DNA of 64,000 nt from Saccharolobus shibatae B12 (GTDB lineage Archaea > Thermoproteota > Thermoprotei_A > Sulfolobales > Sulfolobaceae). Made by a program: the position numbers and the translations under genes. Below the pieces are notes generated by a model that did not search any database, had not been told where the DNA came from, and saw only the letters and a program-made list of their open reading frames with translations. Location of the stretch: assembly GCF_019175345.1 (NCBI RefSeq), contig NZ_CP077717.1, positions 558,001-622,000 of the forward strand, in the 5' to 3' direction. Shown here in pieces: positions 36,730 to 49,213 of this stretch (position 1 is the stretch's first letter; each line of letters begins with the position of its first letter).

Positions 36730-37477
36730 CTTAGTAAGGGTTAAGGAGAATGAGGAATATAAGGATAACGATTTCGTTGCAGTAGAGGAACCATTAAATA
36801 TTAGGGTTTGTTATGAAAAGTGTGAAGATTTCGCCATAATAATGAGAACACCAGGGGATGATAAGGAACTCTCGTTAGGTTTTTTATACTCTGAAGGTGT
36901 AATAAACTCTATTCGTGATGTTGAAAGTGTTGAGCAAGTGAAAGATAACGTTGTCGAGGTTAGATTGAATAAACCAGTTAAAGTGAGGATAAGGGACTTA
37001 ATTGTGAATTCAAGTTGTGGAGTTTGTGGTAGAGCCTTTCTATATACGTTAAATATACTCAAGTCGGATCTGAAAGTCAAAAAAGAGCTGATTTTTTCAT
37101 TTCCAGAGAAATTGAGAGAGAAACAGAGTGTGTTTAACGTTAGCGGAGGTCTCCACGCTACAGCGTTATTTGATCCCAACGGAGAATTATTACTTATATA
37201 TGAGGATGTGGGAAGACATAACGCTGTTGATAAGGTTATTGGTAAACTTCTATTAGAGGATAAGGTTCCAGCAAGTAATTACATTATGCAAGTTAGTGGA
37301 AGGTTAGGATATGAGATCGTTAGCAAAGGGATAAAAGCTGGAATACCGATAATATGCGGAATTTCAGCTCCTACCAGCCTAGCTATAGAAATTGCCGAAG
37401 AAGCTGGACTAACTCTCATAGGCTTTTTAAGGGGAAAAAGTTTCAACATTTACACCCATGATGAAAGGATATTTTAG
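36704..37477 (+). CDS. fdhD: FdhD sulfurtransferase for formate dehydrogenase
   Basis: 257 residues. The sulfur-carrying cysteine loop is SSCGVCGRA (C105, C108). FdhD moves sulfur to the molybdenum cofactor to activate formate dehydrogenase, and GGLHATALFD and the EDVGRHNAVDKVIG motif are characteristic. TTG start at 36704 overlapping the DUF1641 gene. Its presence supports that the 33470 gene is a formate dehydrogenase rather than another molybdoenzyme. Confidence 0.93.
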   Translation: MEVQVKKFNLVRVKENEEYKDNDFVAVEEPLNIRVCYEKCEDFAIIMRTPGDDKELSLGFLYSEGVINSIRDVESVEQVKDNVVEVRLNKPVKVRIRDLIVNSSCGVCGRAFLYTLNILKSDLKVKKELIFSFPEKLREKQSVFNVSGGLHATALFDPNGELLLIYEDVGRHNAVDKVIGKLLLEDKVPASNYIMQVSGRLGYEIVSKGIKAGIPIICGISAPTSLAIEIAEEAGLTLIGFLRGKSFNIYTHDERIF

Positions 37478-37573
37478 ATATAAATATCCATCCCAGCCGG
37501 AGAGGTTTTCGGTTATAACTTTTTAACACTATTAATAGGTAGTATTTTAAACCTATCTATCAAAATGTAACTT

Positions 37574-38512
37574 ATGAATTATACATACTTGCTAGAGGAA
37601 GTTAGTTTATCCATGGTTTCAATTGTAGGTAGAAAAAGCGCTTACCTAGGTGAATTATATAAGATGGGATTTAACATTCCTAAAGGGTTCATAGTGTCGT
37701 CAAGAGGAGTAAATGAGGCAATTAAGGATCTTGATGATGAAATAAGAGGAATACTGTCTTCTGTCAATTTAAACGATACAACAGATCTCGAAAAGAAAAG
37801 TGAAATGATCAAAAACATGATCATTATGTCGAAATTGCCTGAGGAAATGGAAAAAGAAATATACGAGAGATTCTCTCAACTGGGTTCAAAATACGTCGCA
37901 GTAAGGGCTACAGCTACATCTCCACTAAGTGGTGCAAGTTTCGCTGGTGAGTATGAAACTGATCTATTTGTTACTCAAGAAAATCTCATTCCGAGTATTA
38001 AGAGAGTTATTGCGTCGTATTTTAACCCAAGGGCAATAGCTTATAGAATTCTTACTCATAATGAAGCTGGAATGGCAATTTTCGTCCAAACAATGATAAA
38101 TCCGGTTAGTGCAGGGACTGCGTTCTCAATACATCCCATAACTGAAGAACCAGATTACGTATTTATAGAGTCATCTTTTGGTCTAGGCGAAAGCGTAACA
38201 AGAGGCATGGTCACTCCAGATCAATACATAGTGAGCAAGGCTACTAGATCACTGGTAAGTAAAAGGATTTCTGAGAAGGTCATAAAACTAACTTACGATT
38301 TTGAGGACAGAAAGATAAAGAGCGTAGAACTGAGTAAGGAGGAAGCATCAGCTGAAAGCCTAAGTGATAATGATGCCATAAGGATTGCAAACATGGTTAT
38401 AGCTGTAGAAAATATATTTAAGAGAAATATAAATATTGAATGGGCAATGGAAGATAAAAAAGTGTACTTATTGGAAGTGAGAGGGATTAGGCGATTATAC
38501 CCCGAATTTTAA
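37574..38512 (+). CDS. Stand-alone PPDK/PEP synthase ATP-binding domain protein
   Basis: 312 residues covering only the PPDK_N nucleotide-binding domain: VGRKSAYLGELYKMGFNIPKG at the start, VAVRATATSPLSGASFAGEYE with the ATP-contacting arginines, and SAGTAFSIHP and SSFGLGESVTRG later. The phosphohistidine swivel domain and the PEP/pyruvate TIM barrel of a full PEP synthase (about 790 residues) are both missing, so it cannot make PEP alone. It may act with separate partners or do another ATP-dependent phosphotransfer. It converges with the fixX end (4-nt overlap). Confidence 0.83.
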   Translation: MNYTYLLEEVSLSMVSIVGRKSAYLGELYKMGFNIPKGFIVSSRGVNEAIKDLDDEIRGILSSVNLNDTTDLEKKSEMIKNMIIMSKLPEEMEKEIYERFSQLGSKYVAVRATATSPLSGASFAGEYETDLFVTQENLIPSIKRVIASYFNPRAIAYRILTHNEAGMAIFVQTMINPVSAGTAFSIHPITEEPDYVFIESSFGLGESVTRGMVTPDQYIVSKATRSLVSKRISEKVIKLTYDFEDRKIKSVELSKEEASAESLSDNDAIRIANMVIAVENIFKRNINIEWAMEDKKVYLLEVRGIRRLYPEF

Positions 38513-38796
38513 CCATACCTTAATGCTATGCCTAACCCATACCTTGGATACTTCCAAGAGATGTTAGAATAGGGACAAGCAATCCTACAAGCACCACATT
38601 CCACACAATTCTCATATGATACTACAATTCTTTTATCTATCCATGAGTAGACGTTTGCAGGGCAGACTGCAATACAAGGTTGGGGAACTCCGTTAACTTC
38701 TTCACATTTAAGGCATTTATTGGGATCGATTATGGCTAAATGAGGTTGCTCGTCTTTCTTATATCTTAAAGTGTAAAGTTTTTCCTCTACTCTCAT
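38509..38796 (-). CDS. fixX: FixX-like ferredoxin
   Basis: 95 residues with two Fe-S motifs: CLKCEEVNGVPQPCIAVCP and CVECGACRIACPYSNISWKYP, the standard FixX pattern. It works with FixC as the electron-transfer flavoprotein:quinone oxidoreductase. Its start overlaps the fixC stop by 4 nt. Confidence 0.93.
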   Translation of the reverse strand: MRVEEKLYTLRYKKDEQPHLAIIDPNKCLKCEEVNGVPQPCIAVCPANVYSWIDKRIVVSYENCVECGACRIACPYSNISWKYPRYGLGIALRYG

Positions 38797-39980
38797 GACT
38801 TAAATACCCCCATACCCAATAATAAGTGTTTAAGTAGTTTAGACGTGTCCAATTTAACTTTAGAAAAGTCACTGTAAACCCAACCGTGCAGAAGATCATT
38901 AATTGTTTTCACATAATATTTGAAATTCTCCTCCTCTATTAACTCCTTCACTAATGGTCTCCCATTCACAACTCTTCTAACTTCCCTATTTTTCATCAAT
39001 TCACTTTCATATTTACTGCATTCATAAGATTCTAACGCTGCCTTCCCTGCAACTACTCCAGAGGCCACTGCGGGACCTATACCATTAAATGTTAATGGAT
39101 CCACCAGACCTATTGCATCTCCAGCCAAATAAACCTTACCTGAACAAGCTTTCCAAGATGGGAATCCATATTCTGGTATAACCTTTGCAGAGTACTCTCT
39201 GAGTGACGCTCCTTTGATCAACTCGTTAAAGCCCAATCTCTCCTTGACCTCATCTAATACAGTATAAGGTGTTATTTTTCTCTTTATAAGTATCTTCATC
39301 GGAATTCCAGCACCTATTGCCACTGCATCCTTATATACGTAAAGAAATCCCGCGTATGGAACTGGGTCTGTCCCTAATATCCTCCAACTCACACCCTCAT
39401 CATCAGCCTTGAATCCAAATCGCTTATTAACTTCATCCTTATTTAAACTATAGACCTCTTTAACAGTCTGCGCAGCATGATCTGGGGTTAGATCAGGTCT
39501 TATATTAGCTTTCATTGAAACTAGGGCGTTAACACCCTCAGCTAATACTACTCTATCTGCCCTTACTTCTCCCCTGTCAGTCTCTACCTTATATTCATTT
39601 CCCTCCCTTTCAACTCCTAACACAGTCGTTTTTGTTATCAGTAGTGCTCCAGCCTTTTCTGCCTGTTGAGCCATCCATTTATCTAATTTTAACCTTGCAA
39701 CAGTTGCTAAATTTGATTCAACATTTACACTGATTCTCGTTCTACTTGAGTCACTTAGTAAAATCAAATCCACATTCTTTACTTTTCTCTCTATTGGTAT
39801 AGAAGCTATGTCATAAACTGAAGAGAAATCGTCTAGCCTTATCATAGCTCCGGAAACGTTTTTGGAACCTGGTTCTGGACCTCTTTCTAATAATAGAACT
39901 TTGGCTCCTCCTTTAGCTGCTGTTATGGCAGCGGATGAACCAGCTGGTCCAGCTCCAACTACAACTATATCGAACTTCAT
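38793..39980 (-). CDS. fixC: FixC-type ETF:quinone oxidoreductase flavoprotein
   Basis: 395 residues. FAD-binding VVVGAGPAGSSAAITAAKGG near the N-terminus (residues 6-25), the second FAD motif VYLAGDAIGLVDPLTFNG, and a GPAVASGVVAGKAALE helix. It accepts electrons from the electron-transfer flavoprotein and passes them via FixX to membrane quinone. It sits 2 nt after etfBA in one operon. Confidence 0.94.
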   Translation of the reverse strand: MKFDIVVVGAGPAGSSAAITAAKGGAKVLLLERGPEPGSKNVSGAMIRLDDFSSVYDIASIPIERKVKNVDLILLSDSSRTRISVNVESNLATVARLKLDKWMAQQAEKAGALLITKTTVLGVEREGNEYKVETDRGEVRADRVVLAEGVNALVSMKANIRPDLTPDHAAQTVKEVYSLNKDEVNKRFGFKADDEGVSWRILGTDPVPYAGFLYVYKDAVAIGAGIPMKILIKRKITPYTVLDEVKERLGFNELIKGASLREYSAKVIPEYGFPSWKACSGKVYLAGDAIGLVDPLTFNGIGPAVASGVVAGKAALESYECSKYESELMKNREVRRVVNGRPLVKELIEEENFKYYVKTINDLLHGWVYSDFSKVKLDTSKLLKHLLLGMGVFKS

Positions 39981-39982
39981 TC

Positions 39983-41815
39983 TTAGCTCACCTCTTTTTT
40001 CTTAAGCAATTCAACCATTTTAGGTACTATCTCGAAGATATCTCCAACCACTCCAAAATCACAATTCTCGAAAATTGGTGCACTTGGATCCAAGTTTATT
40101 GCCCCTATTCTTCTAGAAGATAATATGCCAACTAAGTGTTGCACTGCACCAGAAACTCCCAACGCTATATAAACTTTAGGCCTAATTGTTGTACCAGTTT
40201 GGCCAACTTGTCTATCCTTAGGATACCAACCCATATCTGCCAATGGCTTAGAAACTCCCACTACACCACCTAATAATGAGGCGAATTCCTCTACCATCTT
40301 TATATTTTCTGGACTTCTAATACCCCTACCTACACCAACTACTATATCTGCTTCCGCTAATATATTCCTCTTCTCTATAACTCTATAATCCAATACCTTA
40401 AGTCTGGTGAATAGATCATCAATTTCCTCTCTTACTAATTCTCCTTTTCTACCCGGAACTCTTGGTAATGGCATAAACACACCAGCTCTGACTGTAACCA
40501 TTACTGGTCTATGTCTAGGACATATTATGGTAGACATTTCTTTACCTCCGAAGTCTGGTCTTGTGGAAAGTAAAACTCCTTTATCATCTACATCGAAGTT
40601 AGTACAATCCGCAATTAATCCAGTATTTACTTCAATTGCAGTAGTCGATGCTAGTTCTCTAGTGTTTTTAGTTCCGGGGAAAAATACCGCCTCTGGCTTA
40701 TACTTCTTTATAACAGTGGCCAATGCCCTAGTGTACACTTCGTTATCATATCTATCGAATCCCTTAGTTTCAACGAAATATACTTTGTCTGCCCCATATT
40801 CAAAAGTCTCATCTATTAAGGATTTAGTAGCCTCACCTCCGACTATTACTGCAGAGAGACTAGTATCCATTAGATCTGCAATTCTTCTCGCCTCCCCCAT
40901 AATCTCAAAAGACGCTCTATTTGGTTTCTCTCCTATATGATCAATATATACCCAAATCTCACCATTTACTTTGACCTTAGGTTTAGGCTTCACATATTCC
41001 TTTAATGTACTCTCATCTTCTTTTAACGAGTCGAAAATCTTATCTAAAAACCATTTCGCAGCTTTTTCCACATCTTTCTTACCATCTATTACCTCAGCTT
41101 TTCTAGTTTTGGGTGGAGGTTGAACTTTTATTACCTTAGTCGGAGATCCAGCCAAACCGATTTTGTCTGGCTCAGCCTTAATATCATCCTTATTCCATAC
41201 AGTAACTTTAGCCGTCTTAGCTTTGATCAGGCTTAATATATCTGGTTGCCTTGGCTTATTCGCAACTTCCAATATGGTTAATACTGCGGGAATAGGAGCC
41301 TCAATAATTTCTTCATCAAATTCAGTGGTCCTAGTTACCACTATTTTGTCCTTTTCTAACTTCTTTATTTCACTGACATAACCAATAACTGGGACTCCAA
41401 GCCATTTTCCAGTCTGAGGTCCTACTTGTTCAGTCTCTCCATCAACTGCTCTTCTACCAAAGAGTATTAGATCCGCCCCACCCAACTTTTGAATTGCCTT
41501 AGATATGGTATAGGAGGTTGCCCAAGTATCAGCTCCAGCCATTGCCCTATCGCTTATCAGATAAGCTTCATCAATTCCCATGGCTAGGGCCTCCCTGAGT
41601 GCCGAGTCAGCTTGAGGGGGACCCATTGTTATAACTATAGTTTTCGCTCCGTATCTTTCCTTTAATCTAACAGCCTCTTCTATTGCGTGTAAATCTGGGG
41701 GATTAATAACAGCTGGTACTCCTTCCCTTACCAAATTATTAGTTACTGGGTCAATCCTTAGCTCATCCACATCTGGGACCTGCTTTATTGAAACAACAAC
41801 TTTGAGGTCCGGCAA
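39983..41815 (-). CDS. Fused electron-transfer flavoprotein EtfB-EtfA
   Basis: 610 residues: an N-terminal beta subunit (VVVSIKQVPDVDELRID to about residue 250) fused to an alpha subunit whose FAD domain contains GRGIRSPENI, LADMGWYPKDRQVGQTG and GVSGAVQHLVG. In most organisms these are two proteins; the fusion is the known form in Sulfolobales. It takes electrons from acyl-CoA dehydrogenases or similar and passes them to FixCX. A ~170-nt spacer before it contains a TATA-like TCTTAAAAAC, so it has its own promoter besides any read-through from korAB. Confidence 0.95.
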   Translation of the reverse strand: MPDLKVVVSIKQVPDVDELRIDPVTNNLVREGVPAVINPPDLHAIEEAVRLKERYGAKTIVITMGPPQADSALREALAMGIDEAYLISDRAMAGADTWATSYTISKAIQKLGGADLILFGRRAVDGETEQVGPQTGKWLGVPVIGYVSEIKKLEKDKIVVTRTTEFDEEIIEAPIPAVLTILEVANKPRQPDILSLIKAKTAKVTVWNKDDIKAEPDKIGLAGSPTKVIKVQPPPKTRKAEVIDGKKDVEKAAKWFLDKIFDSLKEDESTLKEYVKPKPKVKVNGEIWVYIDHIGEKPNRASFEIMGEARRIADLMDTSLSAVIVGGEATKSLIDETFEYGADKVYFVETKGFDRYDNEVYTRALATVIKKYKPEAVFFPGTKNTRELASTTAIEVNTGLIADCTNFDVDDKGVLLSTRPDFGGKEMSTIICPRHRPVMVTVRAGVFMPLPRVPGRKGELVREEIDDLFTRLKVLDYRVIEKRNILAEADIVVGVGRGIRSPENIKMVEEFASLLGGVVGVSKPLADMGWYPKDRQVGQTGTTIRPKVYIALGVSGAVQHLVGILSSRRIGAINLDPSAPIFENCDFGVVGDIFEIVPKMVELLKKKEVS

Positions 41816-41984
41816 TTTTACCTCTATAATGAGTATTCTTGATAGTTTTTAAGATTTCACAAAAAAAGGATGTAATTTAAAGTCCTCGAGTGTAGAGTAT
41901 AAAATAGTCCCTTTATTGCAAGGATTTCAATGAATCAAAATAAAAATTGTGAAAGAGATAAAAAGAAAAAGGAAATATTATATC

Positions 41985-44787
<2,803 letters not shown>

Positions 44788-45000
44788 GAGTTATCAGTAT
44801 ATAATTATAGATATAATGGTAAATAAGAGTATCCCTACTAAAAATATGAACTTACTTCCTAATGTTTAAAAATATTAGTGAGGTGGTTTATTATATTATG
44901 TAAATCTAATAATAACTTAAGAATTCATAAACTGGATTTTCCTTCAGTACAAACTTTCCAAACATTAGACTAGAGTATCTGAGAAAGATTTAAATTGACT

Positions 45001-45013
45001 ACATAAGTTATGT
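45001..45013. promoter_or_regulatory. Palindrome ACATAAGTTATGT
   Basis: A 13-bp perfect palindrome in the spacer between korA and the 45164 gene, next to an ACTATATAATA stretch that could be a TATA box. Candidate operator; no partner known. Confidence 0.3.
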
Positions 45014-45163
45014 AACTATATAATATCGGCAATTATAGTTTTGTGAAAGTTTTCACTTATTTGAAAAGTTCTAGTAATTATAAAGCTACATTGGATCCAA
45101 TTGAAAAGATCACATAACTTTTCTATGCTACCTTTATTAAGGTACTGCTACATAAATATTCCA

Positions 45164-45430
45164 ATGAACAGAGAGTTAACTGTAAAATTCGAAGATGATA
45201 CAGAAACTTTCTATTTGATAAACGATAACGGATTAATAGTTAAGATGAATAGAATTATACCAAAGAAAATCGATATCCTTATAGTTAGGCAGACTGATCG
45301 GAATAAAGTTCATGATGCAGTTAAAATGGGCTATAAACTGTTCGAATGCAACAGTATATCTAGAGAGGATTGTTTAGTTAAAGTATTGAACAGCGTGTTT
45401 CCAAACTGCAAAACATGTAAGTTCATGTAA
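45164..45430 (+). CDS. Small protein, NifX/NafY-like?
   Basis: About 88 residues from ATG 45164 (a TTG at 45101 would add a poorly folding leader; ACCTTTATTAAGG at about 45130-45142 is a fitting TATA box). The alternation FYLINDNGLIVKM - KKIDILIVRQ - AVKMGYKLFEC suggests a small alpha/beta fold of the NifX/NafY or ribonuclease H-like kind, with a CxxC near the end (NCKTCKFM). No certain family. Confidence 0.6.
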   Translation: MNRELTVKFEDDTETFYLINDNGLIVKMNRIIPKKIDILIVRQTDRNKVHDAVKMGYKLFECNSISREDCLVKVLNSVFPNCKTCKFM

Positions 45431-45541
45431 TTGATAAAAAATATTTATTTATGGAACGATTCCTCATAAAACATTTCATAGATATATGTTTTAGATCTTA
45501 CGTTTAAAGATTACAGTAATCTATTTAAACCTATGCTTTAA

Positions 45542-46030
<489 letters not shown>

Positions 46031-46272
46031 GGCTTCTTACCTTGTTCTGACTCCCTTATATAAAGCATATTAGTCAAGTTGGAGTAATACAGATCTGACT
46101 GGGACGTTCAGTAATAACCTTTCGGTCAAACTTCAAGCATAGTGTCAAGAGGATTTGAAAAGTTAAATGAATACAAATAACATTAACCTTATGACTTATC
46201 TGAAACTGTTAGCAACGACACTGTTACGTATCTAATAAAAGCTTTTTATCGTCTTTTATCGACTGAATAACA

Positions 46273-46650
46273 ATGAGCAGTTACGATGACGTAAATAGAA
46301 TATTGAGAAGGGCTGAAAAATTTAAGAAAGACGCGATTAATGCTTATAATGAGGGATATTATGACGTATCTTGCTTCTATGCGGAACAAGCTGTACAGCT
46401 TAGAATTAAGGCTTATGTATTAAAAAATCTTGGATTTCTACCTAGAATTCACGCAATAAGAGAATTGCTTTCAATAATATATAAATATAATCAAGACGAA
46501 AGGATAAGGGTATTTATAAATGAGAAAAGAAATGCTTTGAAACAGCTGGAAGAGGGATACACTGAAGCTAGGTATGGCATGATAGATTACAATGAGGAAG
46601 ACGCTAGGGAGTGTTTAAATATAATGGAGGAACTATTTAATTTAATATGA
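46273..46650 (+). CDS. HEPN domain protein, toxin partner of MNT
   Basis: 125 residues, all helical. The HEPN start (RRAEKFKKDAINAYNEGYYDVSCFYAEQAVQL) and the LPRIHAIRELL and EARYG segments match PF05168-type HEPN proteins paired with MNT nucleotidyltransferases. The canonical RNase motif R-x4-6-H is not obvious: after EARYG no His follows. It overlaps the MNT gene by 4 nt (ATGA). In known pairs HEPN is an RNase toxin neutralised by AMPylation by MNT; here activity is uncertain. Confidence 0.88.
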   Translation: MSSYDDVNRILRRAEKFKKDAINAYNEGYYDVSCFYAEQAVQLRIKAYVLKNLGFLPRIHAIRELLSIIYKYNQDERIRVFINEKRNALKQLEEGYTEARYGMIDYNEEDARECLNIMEELFNLI

Positions 46651-47030
46651 AAGTTGATCCCTATATCGAGTTTGTTAAGGAGAAGATGAATATTCTTTCA
46701 AATTTTCCTCAAATAGCGATAATAATATATGAGGTGATTAGAAAGGTCCTTGAAGAATATGATATAAATGCTGAAATTTTTTTTTTCGGTTCAGTAATAA
46801 ATGGTAAATTTACCGCAGTGAGCGATATCGATGTTGCAATACTGGCAAATAAAGTCCCAGAAAAAAGAAAGGAGATCATTAGGGAAATTTTTGAAGCACT
46901 TGAAAGTAAAGGATTACCTTGGTGGCTACCATTAGAAATTCACTTCTTCACTCTCTCCATGTTTAGCGCCTTTAAGAGAGGAGGTGCTAATTTCATTAAA
47001 GCTGAAGATTTTCTTTGTGGATTGCTTTGA
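46647..47030 (+). CDS. MNT nucleotidyltransferase, antitoxin
   Basis: 127 residues. The nucleotidyltransferase signature is FFGSVINGKFTAVSDIDVAI: G48-S49 with D60 and D62 (GSx10DxD). The third acidic position looks like Glu in PLEIHFF. It is translated with the HEPN gene (stop-start overlap). Type VII-like toxin-antitoxin pair, common on mobile or variable segments of archaeal genomes, as here. Confidence 0.9.
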   Translation: MKVDPYIEFVKEKMNILSNFPQIAIIIYEVIRKVLEEYDINAEIFFFGSVINGKFTAVSDIDVAILANKVPEKRKEIIREIFEALESKGLPWWLPLEIHFFTLSMFSAFKRGGANFIKAEDFLCGLL

Positions 47031-47784
47031 TCTTTATCAAAGCTAACACTAAACGCACTTTTGATTCAATGATAGATTTAGAATTTAAGGAAAATAGATG
47101 AGCTTAACATCTAAGGAAATTGAAGCGCTCACCAAGAAACTGAAAATTATAAAATTCAAATGGAGGAGAGAACTTAATTTCTTTGAGATAGTGTTTCAAA
47201 TACAAATAATTCAATAAATAAATAGAGACGGAAACATCTTATCATAACTTACTGGGAGTAAAATTCAATTATACCTTTCAATATGAGGGGTTAATATTTC
47301 ATTATAATATAAAATAACGGACCCCTAGTTGTAGACCCTAAACTGAGTGAGAGTATACAGAATCGGGATTCTTCCCTTATATTCCCATTTGAAGATAGAT
47401 ACTGGAAGAGAATGAAATGATAATAAAGAACGTTTTACACTAACAATGCCAGGAACTATTATTCAAATAACGGTTAAGGGGAAGGCTTCTCATTGATTTC
47501 TTGATTATCTTTATCATATGCATGATATGTCGATTTAAGGCTTCAGTAAAGATAAGAAAGTAGGTTGAGCATGTGGAAGAATGAACCCATGGTATTCATC
47601 ATAAAATTAGCTTTTTATGTAAAACGGCAATTATATTTTTTCCTAGCAGATTTGTTCTATCTTAATCGGTCTCGGGCGGCTCAGGATTCCATTGCGATTT
47701 CAATTTATTTCTATAGAAGTAGATAGGAGAAATTGATTCTACATTTCGAGTAACACTAATAGGGGACGAGCATGAGGTAATACC
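47031..47784. other. Gene-poor accessory stretch
   Basis: About 750 bp after the HEPN-MNT pair without a supported gene. A 39-codon frame at 47098-47217 (MSLTSKEIEALTKKLK...) may be a fragment of a larger lost gene. Palindrome-like CATATGCATGATATG near 47517-47531. Otherwise AT-rich DNA with scattered GC-rich patches; nothing recognised. Confidence 0.4.
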
Positions 47785-48020
47785 ATGGAACTGCCAACTG
47801 TTAACGAGGTAACCCTCTACGGCATTCAGCTAAGGGAGCTCGTAGAGAGACCCGGACAGAGCTTAACCCTCACGCTCGCCCCCAATATACTTCCGGAAAC
47901 GCATTATTAAACAAATTGGTCAAGGAGATCGAGAAAATGGCCTTGGAGGAGGCTGAGAGGGTGAGTCCCAACTACCTCGGTCTCATATTCCATATAGATA
48001 ATTCAAACTCATTTTTCTGA
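47785..48020 (+). pseudogene. GC-rich gene relic with a frameshift
   Basis: Frame 1 (ATG 47785) reads MELPTVNEVTLYGIQLRELV and continues to a stop at 47908-47910; shifting one frame at about 47900 continues as NALLNKLVKEIEKMALEEAE with a stop at 48018-48020. GC content is clearly higher than in the neighbours, so this is imported DNA or an old mobile-element/plasmid gene. No family recognised. Confidence 0.45.
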
Positions 48021-48133
48021 TATATAAAGAAAAATTCTTTAGAAGGATATAAAACAAATTTGATAATAGCTTTTGTAGGATATTTTCCTCTTTATCCTAC
48101 TAGGTGGAAAATCGATTTAATCTATGGAATGTC

Positions 48134-48298
48134 TCACCAAAAACATCTTGATCTTCTATTTCTTATCACATTTTCATATTCATAAGGAAATTCATTTTTA
48201 AGATATTCCAATGGATAATCATATATAGGGATATCATTTTCCTTTTTATCATTCAAGTCTTTAGTTCGAGACCTGAATACCTGTTTTAACTTCTCCAT
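48134..48298 (-). CDS. Small 54-aa protein divergent from the SufR-like regulator
   Basis: From ATG 48298: MEKLKQVFRSRTKDLNDKKE, then IPIYDYPLEYLKNEFPYEY and NRRSRCFW. Charged, soluble, no membrane segment. A longer frame exists to 48403 but its first 35 codons look random. It is divergent from the regulator gene with shared palindromes between them. Function unknown, reality not certain. Confidence 0.4.
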   Translation of the reverse strand: MEKLKQVFRSRTKDLNDKKENDIPIYDYPLEYLKNEFPYEYENVIRNRRSRCFW

Positions 48299-48408
48299 AA
48301 AATGTATTATTAATCGAATATGTTTGATTAGAAGCGAAAGGTATTTTTTCGAACTGATAGAGCTTATCATAAAGTTACTTAGGGTAAACGTATTAATAAA
48401 CAAAGTCG

Positions 48409-48488
48409 TTTATAAAGTTTCTAAACCTTACTGTTATAACGTGATTATAATGTTAATAAGCATAATTTATAAACTCTAAAGTTTATAA
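48409..48488. promoter_or_regulatory. Operator palindromes between the small gene and SufR-like regulator
   Basis: TTATAAACT-CTAA-AGTTTATAA at 48467-48488 is a perfect 9-bp inverted repeat lying on the TATA box (about -26) of the regulator gene at 48495. A related sequence, GTTTA...TAAAC in TTTATAAAGTTTCTAAAC, lies at about 48409-48426 on the side of the divergent gene. Two like sites across both promoters are the usual layout for an autorepressor. Confidence 0.6.
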
Positions 48489-48494
48489 TTATTT

Positions 48495-49130
48495 ATGAGT
48501 GAAACTTCACCAGAAGGTAAGATAATCTTGTTTATTAAAAAGAACGGTCCTGCAACACTTCAAGAAATAGCAGATCATCTAGGAATCTCTAAAATGGGAG
48601 CGTACAAACATATAATAAAACTTGAACATGAAGGATTAATTTCAAGAAAAGTTATAAAGAAAGAAATAGGTAGACCTATATATGTTTTTAATCTAACTGA
48701 AAGTGGAAAATTGTATTTTACCAATTCTGACTCTCTCATTCTATTAAAATTCTTAGAGTATATTAAAAGAGAAGGAAAAGACGAAATAGTAATAAAATTT
48801 CTTAAAGGTAGATATAAAGCGTTATATACTGAATATAAGGATAAACTAAGTAAAAAGGAATTAGATGAAAAGGTAGAAATTCTAGCTAAATTAAGGACTT
48901 CTGAAGGATATATGGCAGAAGTTAAGAAATGTGGAAATTCATTTGAATTAATTGAATTTAATTGTCCAATTTATAAGATAGCCTCTATATATGAAGAGGC
49001 ATGCTCAATGGAAAGAGAGTTATTTTCTAAAGTCTTAGATGCTGAAGTAGAAAACTCTCATAGACAAGTCAATAACTCAAATGTTTGTAGATTTATAATA
49101 AAACCTAAAAGCAAAGCATTTTATAGCTGA
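48495..49130 (+). CDS. SufR-like Fe-S winged-helix regulator
   Basis: 211 residues. N-terminal wHTH (PATLQEIADHLGISKMGAYKHI, about 19-40, wing with GRPIYVFNLTESG). The C-terminal half carries cysteines C146, C157, C170 and C198 in the contexts EFNCPIY, EEACSMERELF and NVCRF, which match the SufR family where three such cysteines hold an Fe-S cluster that senses iron-sulfur status or oxidants. Its own promoter is covered by a palindrome (48467-48488), so it probably represses itself. No suf genes lie in the window. Confidence 0.85.
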   Translation: MSETSPEGKIILFIKKNGPATLQEIADHLGISKMGAYKHIIKLEHEGLISRKVIKKEIGRPIYVFNLTESGKLYFTNSDSLILLKFLEYIKREGKDEIVIKFLKGRYKALYTEYKDKLSKKELDEKVEILAKLRTSEGYMAEVKKCGNSFELIEFNCPIYKIASIYEEACSMERELFSKVLDAEVENSHRQVNNSNVCRFIIKPKSKAFYS

Positions 49131-49213
49131 ATTGTTCCTAGGGTGATTTATGTTTTCTTCATGAATTGCAATTTGTGAATATTGTAGATATAAAAATGTT
49201 AACGTTAGTAATA

